Below the pieces are notes generated by a model. It did not search any database, had not been told where the DNA came from, and was given only the letters and a program-made list of their open reading frames with translations. Source: Acidimicrobiaceae bacterium (GTDB lineage: Bacteria; Actinomycetota; Acidimicrobiia; Acidimicrobiales; RAAP-2). From it: DNA of 64,000 nucleotides. The stretch lies in contig PMOE01000025.1 in assembly GCA_003161575.1 (NCBI GenBank), positions 22,832-86,831 of the forward strand. The letters run 5' to 3'. Below, piece by piece: positions 59,614 through 64,000 of the stretch (position 1 is the stretch's first letter; each line of letters begins with the position of its first letter). The position numbers and the translations under genes were made by a program.

Positions 59614-60792
59614 ATGGACCTGCGCACGACGCCCGAGCAAGAGGCCCTGCGCGAGGAGTTGCGGGGCTGGCTGACCGAGAACCTGCCCTGGGAGTACGGC
59701 GTCGGTCTGCCCCCCCGCATCGACGACCTGGCCGAGGCGGTGGCATTCGGTCGCCGCTGGCAGGCGTCGCTCGCCGCGGCACGTTGGGTCGGAGTCACCT
59801 GGCCGCGCGACCTCGGTGGGCGCGGCCTCGGCGCGGTGGAGAACTTCGTGGTGACAGAAGAACTGGCCCGGGCCCGGGCCCCCGAACTGGTGGGTCGCAT
59901 CGGGGTGAACCTGGTCGGACCCACCCTTCTCGCCCACGGAACCGACGAGCAGCGCCGCCGGTGGCTCCCCCAGATCCTCTCGGCCGACGAACTGTGGTGC
60001 CAGCTGTTCAGCGAGCCCGACGCCGGGAGCGACCTGGCCTCGCTTCGCACCCGGGCCACTCCGGTCGAGGGCGGCTACCGGGTCACCGGGCAAAAGGTGT
60101 GGACCTCCTACGCCCAGTTCGCCGACTGGGGCCTGTGCCTGGCGCGCACCGACCCGGACGCGCCGAAGCGCCAACAGGGCATCTCGGTCTTGGTCGTCGA
60201 CCTGCACGCCCCGGGGGTCGAGGTGCGCCCGCTCGTGCAGCTGACCGGAGAGGCCGAGTTCAACGAGGTGATCCTGAACGACGTCTTCGTCCCGGCCGAC
60301 CGGCTGATCGGAACCGAAGGGCAAGGGTGGGCGGTGGCCGGCTCCACCTTGGCCCACGAGCGCGGCGTCAACCCGCGCCAGCTGGTCATCCACAGCCAGC
60401 TGATCGCCGAGCTTTTGGCACTTGCCGAGGCCGAGGGGGGTTTCGACGACCGCCGTCGTCGCCAGGCCCTCGCCCAAGCCTACACCGAGGTCCGGCTGTT
60501 TCAGCTCCACAACTGGCGCTCGCTCAGCGCGCTGGCCAAGGGGGAGGAGCCCGGCCCCGAAGGCAGCGCCCTCAAGCTGTACTGGAGTGAGATGTCCAAG
60601 CGCCTCCACCGCACGGCCATGGACGTGCTCGGTCCGGCCGCCCCACTGTGGGCGGGGGCCGAGGGCAACCCCGGCGGGGGCGCCTGGCAGCGGAGCTGGC
60701 TGTATTACCAGGCGTCTTCGATCTTCGCGGGGACCAACGAGATCCAGCGCACGCTGATCGCCGAGCGGGTCCTCGGGTTGCCCCGGGGCTGA
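59614..60792 (+). CDS. acyl-CoA dehydrogenase
   Basis: The ATG at 59614 gives 392 residues. Conserved parts are LFSEPDAGSDLASLRTRATPV, KVWTSYAQFADWGLCLA, LVQLTGEAEFNEV and the C-terminal GTNEIQRTLIAERVLGLPRG. It is strikingly similar, segment by segment, to the dehydrogenase at 52480, which indicates a paralogue. It diverges from the shorter dehydrogenase gene (58377-59540) across a shared operator, and the two may form one heteromeric enzyme. It is followed by an enoyl-CoA hydratase and a CoA-transferase in the same direction, as expected for a beta-oxidation-like operon. Confidence 0.9.
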   Translation: MDLRTTPEQEALREELRGWLTENLPWEYGVGLPPRIDDLAEAVAFGRRWQASLAAARWVGVTWPRDLGGRGLGAVENFVVTEELARARAPELVGRIGVNLVGPTLLAHGTDEQRRRWLPQILSADELWCQLFSEPDAGSDLASLRTRATPVEGGYRVTGQKVWTSYAQFADWGLCLARTDPDAPKRQQGISVLVVDLHAPGVEVRPLVQLTGEAEFNEVILNDVFVPADRLIGTEGQGWAVAGSTLAHERGVNPRQLVIHSQLIAELLALAEAEGGFDDRRRRQALAQAYTEVRLFQLHNWRSLSALAKGEEPGPEGSALKLYWSEMSKRLHRTAMDVLGPAAPLWAGAEGNPGGGAWQRSWLYYQASSIFAGTNEIQRTLIAERVLGLPRG

Positions 60793-60859
60793 ACTCCTTC
60801 GGTTCGGTCCTGTGGGGCCCGCCGAGCACGCCATTTGGAGAAAGAGAGAGGATGGGGCC

Positions 60860-61705
60860 ATGACGTTCGAGACGATTCTCTATGAGGTCGACGGGGCCAT
60901 CGCCACGATGACCATGAACCGGCCCGAGGCGGCCAACGCCCAGGACAGCCGGCTCATCGACGAACTCGACGCCGCCTTCGACCTGGCCGACGCCGACGAC
61001 GCGGTGCGGGTGGTGATTCTGGCCGGTGCGGGCAAGCACTTTTCGGCCGGCCACGACCTGAAGGCGATCGTGGGGCAGGCCGAGGCCGACGAGTGGGTGA
61101 AGCTCCGCGAGACTCCCGAAGGCAAGTTCCACCACGAAAAGGTCATGTACTACGACCGCAACAAGCGGATCCATGACTTCCGCAAGCCCACCATCGCCTC
61201 GGTACAGGGAAGCTGCGTAGCCGCCGGGCTGATGCTCGCCTGCATGTGCGATCTGATCGTGGCGGCCGACGACGCCCAGTTCTCCAACCCGGTGCTGAAG
61301 ATGACCGGGGCCGGCGTGGAGCTGCTCGTTGAGCCCTGGGAGCTGGGCATCCGCAAGGCGAAGGAATTCCTGTGGACCGGCGAGACCATCGACGCCCACG
61401 AGGCATGGCGGCTCGGCCTGGTCAACCGGGTCGTCCCCCGAAAAGAGCTGACGGCGCGCACCCGTGAGCTGGCCGACCGGGTCGCCCTCGTCCCCCCGAT
61501 CACCGCCCAGGTGGTCAAAGACACCATTAATTACACGGCCGAACTGATGGGCAAGTCGGACTCGTGGAAGTACCACTTCATGGCCCATCACTGGACCCAC
61601 AACACCCAGACCGCCCTCTCGGCCCTTGAGACACGCAAAAAGAAGTCCACCATGAAGGAGGTGCTGGCCGACCGGGACAAAGGGGACCTCCCGGGCGACC
61701 GCTGA
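60860..61705 (+). CDS. enoyl-CoA hydratase/isomerase family protein
   Basis: From the ATG at 60860, after an AGAGAGGA-type ribosome binding site, the protein has 281 residues. It shows the crotonase oxyanion-hole segments GAGKHFSAGHDLKAI and VQGSCVAAGLMLACMCDLIVA, and an acidic active-site region FSNPVLKMTGAGVELLVEP. It should hydrate an enoyl-CoA, possibly the product of the dehydrogenase encoded just upstream; isomerase or lyase activity is also possible. The next gene starts one base after its stop codon, so the two are translated together. Confidence 0.87.
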   Translation: MTFETILYEVDGAIATMTMNRPEAANAQDSRLIDELDAAFDLADADDAVRVVILAGAGKHFSAGHDLKAIVGQAEADEWVKLRETPEGKFHHEKVMYYDRNKRIHDFRKPTIASVQGSCVAAGLMLACMCDLIVAADDAQFSNPVLKMTGAGVELLVEPWELGIRKAKEFLWTGETIDAHEAWRLGLVNRVVPRKELTARTRELADRVALVPPITAQVVKDTINYTAELMGKSDSWKYHFMAHHWTHNTQTALSALETRKKKSTMKEVLADRDKGDLPGDR

Positions 61706-61706
61706 G

Positions 61707-62945
61707 GTGGCCGGGCCACTGGCGGGGATCCGGGTCATCGACGTCGGCACCCGGATCTCCGCCCCATTCTGCGCCGGGCTGCTCGGCGAGCTGGGCGCCG
61801 ACGTGATCAAGGTCGAGCTGCCCGGCGAAGGCGACTTCATGCGCACCATGGGCCCGTTCGTCGACGTCGGCGACGAGGGCCCGGGCTATTCGCTCTCCTG
61901 GGCCGTCGAAGGACGGGGACGGCGGGGGGTCACCTGCGACCTGCGTCGCCCCGAGGGACGGGCGATCTTCATCCGCCTCGCCGCTCAGGCCGATGTTGTG
62001 TGCGAGAACTTCCGGCCGGGCACCATGGAGAAGTGGGGTCTCGGACCGGGCGACCTCGACCCGGGCCTCATCTACGTTCGCATCAGCGTCTTCGGCCAGA
62101 GCGGGCCCTATTCGCCCCGACCCGGACTCGACCGCCTCGGCATCGCCTACGGCGGCCTCCTGCACTTGACCGGGGATCCGGACCGCCCCCCGGTGCGACC
62201 CGGGGTCACCGTGTCGGACTACCTCACCGGCGTGTTCGCCGCCTGTGCCGCGGTGGCCGGGCTCTACGGGCGCGACATCGGCGACGCCGAACGCGAGGGC
62301 GGGGCGAAGGGGGCTTCGGGGGGCGGTGGGGCGGTGATCGACGCCCCCCTCTACGGGGCCGTGCTGCGGATCTTGGAATGGACCCTGGCTGCCTATGACC
62401 GCCTGGGCACGGTGCGCCAACGCGAGGGGAACCGGCTCGGCCACTCGGCTCCCCTCGACAACTACCCCAGTGCAGACGGCTTCTATGTCTGCATCGTTGC
62501 CGGTTCGGACGCCAACTTTGCCCGGCTGTGCCGCGCCATGGAGCGACCCGATCTGGCCACCGACAGCCGCTTTGCCACGCTGGCCGAGCGGGCATCGCGC
62601 GGAGCGGAGATCAACGCCATCGTGGCCCAGTGGACCGTCTCGCTGAGTGCCGAGGAGATCGAGCGGCGCTGCGTGGCCCACGACGTCCCGGTCGGCACCG
62701 CCTACAGCGCGGCCGACATCTTCGCGGACCCCCACATGGCCGAGCGGGGCGACCTGATCGCCGTCGAGGACCCGGTCATCGGTGCGGTGCGCCAGCAGGC
62801 GCCGTTCCCGCGCTTCGTCGGTGAGCCCCCGGTCCACCCGGTCGGCGCGCCCCGGTTGGGCGAGCACAACCGCGAAGTATGGTGCGGGCTGGTGGGACTG
62901 ACGACCGACGAGCTCGAAGCGCTCGAGCGCGAGCAGGTGGTTTGA
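61707..62945 (+). CDS. CaiB/BaiF-type CoA-transferase (family III)
   Basis: The 412-residue enzyme begins VAGPLAGIRVIDVGTRISAP, has the CoA-binding GADVIKVELPGEGD, CENFRPGTMEKWGLG and the catalytic Asp in VSDYLTGVFAACAAVAGLYGR. It should transfer CoA between an acyl-CoA and a free acid without ATP. The GTG at 61707 lies one base after the hydratase TGA. It follows the acyl-CoA dehydrogenase and enoyl-CoA hydratase in one operon. A Gly/Ala-rich insertion near residues 195-208 is not seen in most relatives. Confidence 0.9.
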   Translation: MAGPLAGIRVIDVGTRISAPFCAGLLGELGADVIKVELPGEGDFMRTMGPFVDVGDEGPGYSLSWAVEGRGRRGVTCDLRRPEGRAIFIRLAAQADVVCENFRPGTMEKWGLGPGDLDPGLIYVRISVFGQSGPYSPRPGLDRLGIAYGGLLHLTGDPDRPPVRPGVTVSDYLTGVFAACAAVAGLYGRDIGDAEREGGAKGASGGGGAVIDAPLYGAVLRILEWTLAAYDRLGTVRQREGNRLGHSAPLDNYPSADGFYVCIVAGSDANFARLCRAMERPDLATDSRFATLAERASRGAEINAIVAQWTVSLSAEEIERRCVAHDVPVGTAYSAADIFADPHMAERGDLIAVEDPVIGAVRQQAPFPRFVGEPPVHPVGAPRLGEHNREVWCGLVGLTTDELEALEREQVV

Positions 62946-62949
62946 GGCG

Positions 62950-63669
62950 ATGGGCGACTCCACTCAGATGCGACGGGTGGCGGTGCTCGGCGCCATGGCA
63001 AACGAGCTGCGGCCGTTCGTGAAATTGCTCCCGCTTCGCCCCGAACCGTGGGGCTCGGGCACCATCTATCGCGGAACGACCGGCAACACCGAGGTACTGG
63101 CGTCGATCACCGGAATCGGCATGACCGGGGCAACCCAAACCACCGAGCGGATGCTGGCCGAGGGTCGGATCGACCAGGTCATCATGATGGGCATCGCCGG
63201 CGGCCTCGACCCGTCGCTCGTGATCGGCGACCTGGTCGTGCCCGAGGTGGTGCTCGACGGCGCGACCGGTCGCGAGTACCACCCGACCCCGGTCGCCGGC
63301 CACCCCAACAGTGGCACCCTGCACAGCTCCGACACGATGGTGATGGACCCCGACGCCCTGACCGCATTGGCCGAGCGCGGCGTGGTGGCCCTTGACATGG
63401 AGACCGCGGCGCTGGCCGCGGTGTGCGAACAAGCCGACGTCGCCTGGTTGACGTTCCGGGCCATCAGCGACACCGTCGCCGACGGGATCGTCAACGACTC
63501 AGTCCTCGGGCTCACCAATCCCGACGGGAGCCCCAACCTCCCCGCTGTCGCCCGGTTCATGATCACCCGGCCCTCCAAGATCGGTCAGCTGGTCAAGCTG
63601 GGCCGAGACGCTGGTGTCGCCACCTCGGTGGCGGCCCGAGCCGCGGCCGCCGCCTGCATTGGCTCTTGA
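62950..63669 (+). CDS. 5'-methylthioadenosine/S-adenosylhomocysteine nucleosidase-like protein
   Basis: The 239-residue protein of the nucleoside phosphorylase superfamily has VAVLGAMANELRPF at the start, MGIAGGLDPSLVIGDLVVP in the phosphate/ribose-binding area, and the substrate-Glu segment ALDMETAALAAVC followed by RAISD. These are the family's catalytic elements, with Asp of RAISD as general acid. It should cleave the N-glycosidic bond of a methylthio- or hydrocysteinyl-adenosine. The start is the ATG at 62950, four bases after the CoA-transferase stop, so it may ride on that operon, though its function is separate. Confidence 0.85.
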   Translation: MGDSTQMRRVAVLGAMANELRPFVKLLPLRPEPWGSGTIYRGTTGNTEVLASITGIGMTGATQTTERMLAEGRIDQVIMMGIAGGLDPSLVIGDLVVPEVVLDGATGREYHPTPVAGHPNSGTLHSSDTMVMDPDALTALAERGVVALDMETAALAAVCEQADVAWLTFRAISDTVADGIVNDSVLGLTNPDGSPNLPAVARFMITRPSKIGQLVKLGRDAGVATSVAARAAAAACIGS

Positions 63670-63688
63670 GCGGACGGGGACGCCCCGG

Positions 63689-63701
63689 GCCCGACGCGGG
63701 C
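63689..63701. terminator. short stem-loop between convergent genes
   Basis: GCCCG-ACG-CGGGC is a perfect five-base stem with a three-base loop, between the nucleosidase stop and the end of the convergent repeat protein. It is probably a terminator for either strand. Confidence 0.35.
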
Positions 63702-63705
63702 ACAA

Positions 63706-64000
63706 CTAACCCGAGGACCCGAAGAAACCCGCCCCCCCGAAGGTGAAGATCCCGCCGTCGTCGGCCACCAGCCAGTACCCATCGGTGCCCGTCGCCGCCA
63801 TACCGCTCACCGGCTCGGCCAAGGTGACGCTCCCCATCGATCCTTCAAAGGGCACGTTGAAGCAGAAGACGCCACCGTCGGCCGCCACGAACCGGTAGCC
63901 CGAGTCGTCCGCCGCCGCCTCGACGCCGACGATCGGCTGGTTGAGATGAATCGCCCCGGTCGAGCCGTAGAAGGGGGCGCCGAAGGAGAAGATCCCCCCG
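63706..64000 (-). CDS. C-terminal part of a beta-propeller-like repeat protein (truncated by the window)
   Basis: The minus-strand frame is open from the window edge to a TAG at 63706 and encodes at least 98 residues. It is a tandem array of about 50-residue repeats of the kind GGIFSFGAPFYGSTG-x20-GYRFVAADGGVFCFNVPFEGSMG-x20-GYWLVADDGGIFTFGGAGFFGSSG. I know this repeat family from secreted or cell-wall proteins of Acidimicrobiia and related actinobacteria, where full proteins have many copies. The N-terminus, any signal peptide and the copy number are outside the window. Confidence 0.8.
   Translation of the reverse strand, partial: GGIFSFGAPFYGSTGAIHLNQPIVGVEAAADDSGYRFVAADGGVFCFNVPFEGSMGSVTLAEPVSGMAATGTDGYWLVADDGGIFTFGGAGFFGSSG

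Noticed and set aside
1..64000. CRISPR arrays, insertion sequences, prophage or integrase genes
   Set aside because: I found no spaced direct repeats, transposase motifs (DDE or HUH), integrase or phage structural genes, and no target-site duplications.

Overview
The window is high-GC DNA that is coding almost throughout. GTG and TTG start codons are frequent, and many genes overlap by four bases at ATGA or GTGA. Several genes are typical of Actinomycetota: a DUF3039 zinc-binding protein, a SCO6745-like protein, a LAXTG-type sorting signal, a SigE-family ECF sigma factor, and large sets of acyl-CoA dehydrogenases and CaiB/BaiF CoA-transferases. The window ends inside a protein built from SFG/GYWLV beta-propeller-like repeats that I associate with Acidimicrobiia. 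An acidimicrobial actinobacterium is therefore my best guess, as an inference. I saw no insertion sequence, CRISPR array, prophage or rRNA. One tRNA gene (tRNA-His) is present.

Region 1 (about 1-22.3 kb) is a surface or exo-polysaccharide locus. A WecA/WbpL-like sugar-phosphate transferase, a UDP-GlcNAc 2-epimerase, a WbuB-like glycosyltransferase, a fused MDR + Gfo/Idh/MocA oxidoreductase, an atypical SDR and a heparinase II/III-like protein form a tightly coupled plus-strand operon (336-8404). A lower-GC middle section (about 8.4-16.8 kb) holds three more GT4 glycosyltransferases, a methyltransferase, a Wzx-like flippase, a 61-residue membrane protein and a Wzy-like polymerase. It is followed by a Wzc-like co-polymerase/BY-kinase, a DUF4012 protein, a small LAFTG-anchored surface protein and, on the other strand, a low-molecular-weight tyrosine phosphatase that could act as the kinase's partner.

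Region 2 (about 22.5-30.8 kb) is mixed housekeeping and metabolism: DUF3039, tRNA-His, an SDR, a methyltransferase, a divergent FGGY sugar kinase / 2-hydroxyacid dehydrogenase pair, a YgjP-like metallopeptidase, a 49-residue zinc-ribbon protein, a flavoprotein and a DUF6817 protein.

Region 3 (about 30.8-49 kb) looks catabolic. A minus-strand set encodes aldehyde dehydrogenase, D-aminoacylase-like amidohydrolase, zinc alcohol dehydrogenase and nitronate monooxygenase. Facing away from it is a plus-strand operon of two amidohydrolase-2 proteins (one fused to a SnoaL-like domain), a DUF35 protein and an SCP2-thiolase-like protein. Then come two secreted propeller-like proteins, a GMC oxidoreductase with its gluconate-dehydrogenase-subunit-3 partner, and an orphan HyuA hydantoinase/oxoprolinase.

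Region 4 (about 49-64 kb) carries a SCO6745-like protein, a tyrosine phosphatase and an extradiol dioxygenase; a lipoprotein; acyl-CoA dehydrogenases, an acyl-CoA ligase, an enoyl-CoA hydratase and a CoA-transferase; an ECF sigma factor / membrane protein / SIMPL-lipoprotein operon; a nucleosidase; and the repeat protein cut by the window end.

The most interesting non-coding signal is a 14-bp palindrome of the form TGACAC-NN-GTGTCA (core TGAC-N6-GTCA). It occurs in five divergent promoter regions (26298, 36498, 46667, 53655, 59565). It suggests that the kinase/dehydrogenase pair, the amidohydrolase/ALDH operons, the HyuA/GMC pair and the acyl-CoA catabolic genes belong to one regulon controlled by a dimeric repressor that is not encoded in this window.
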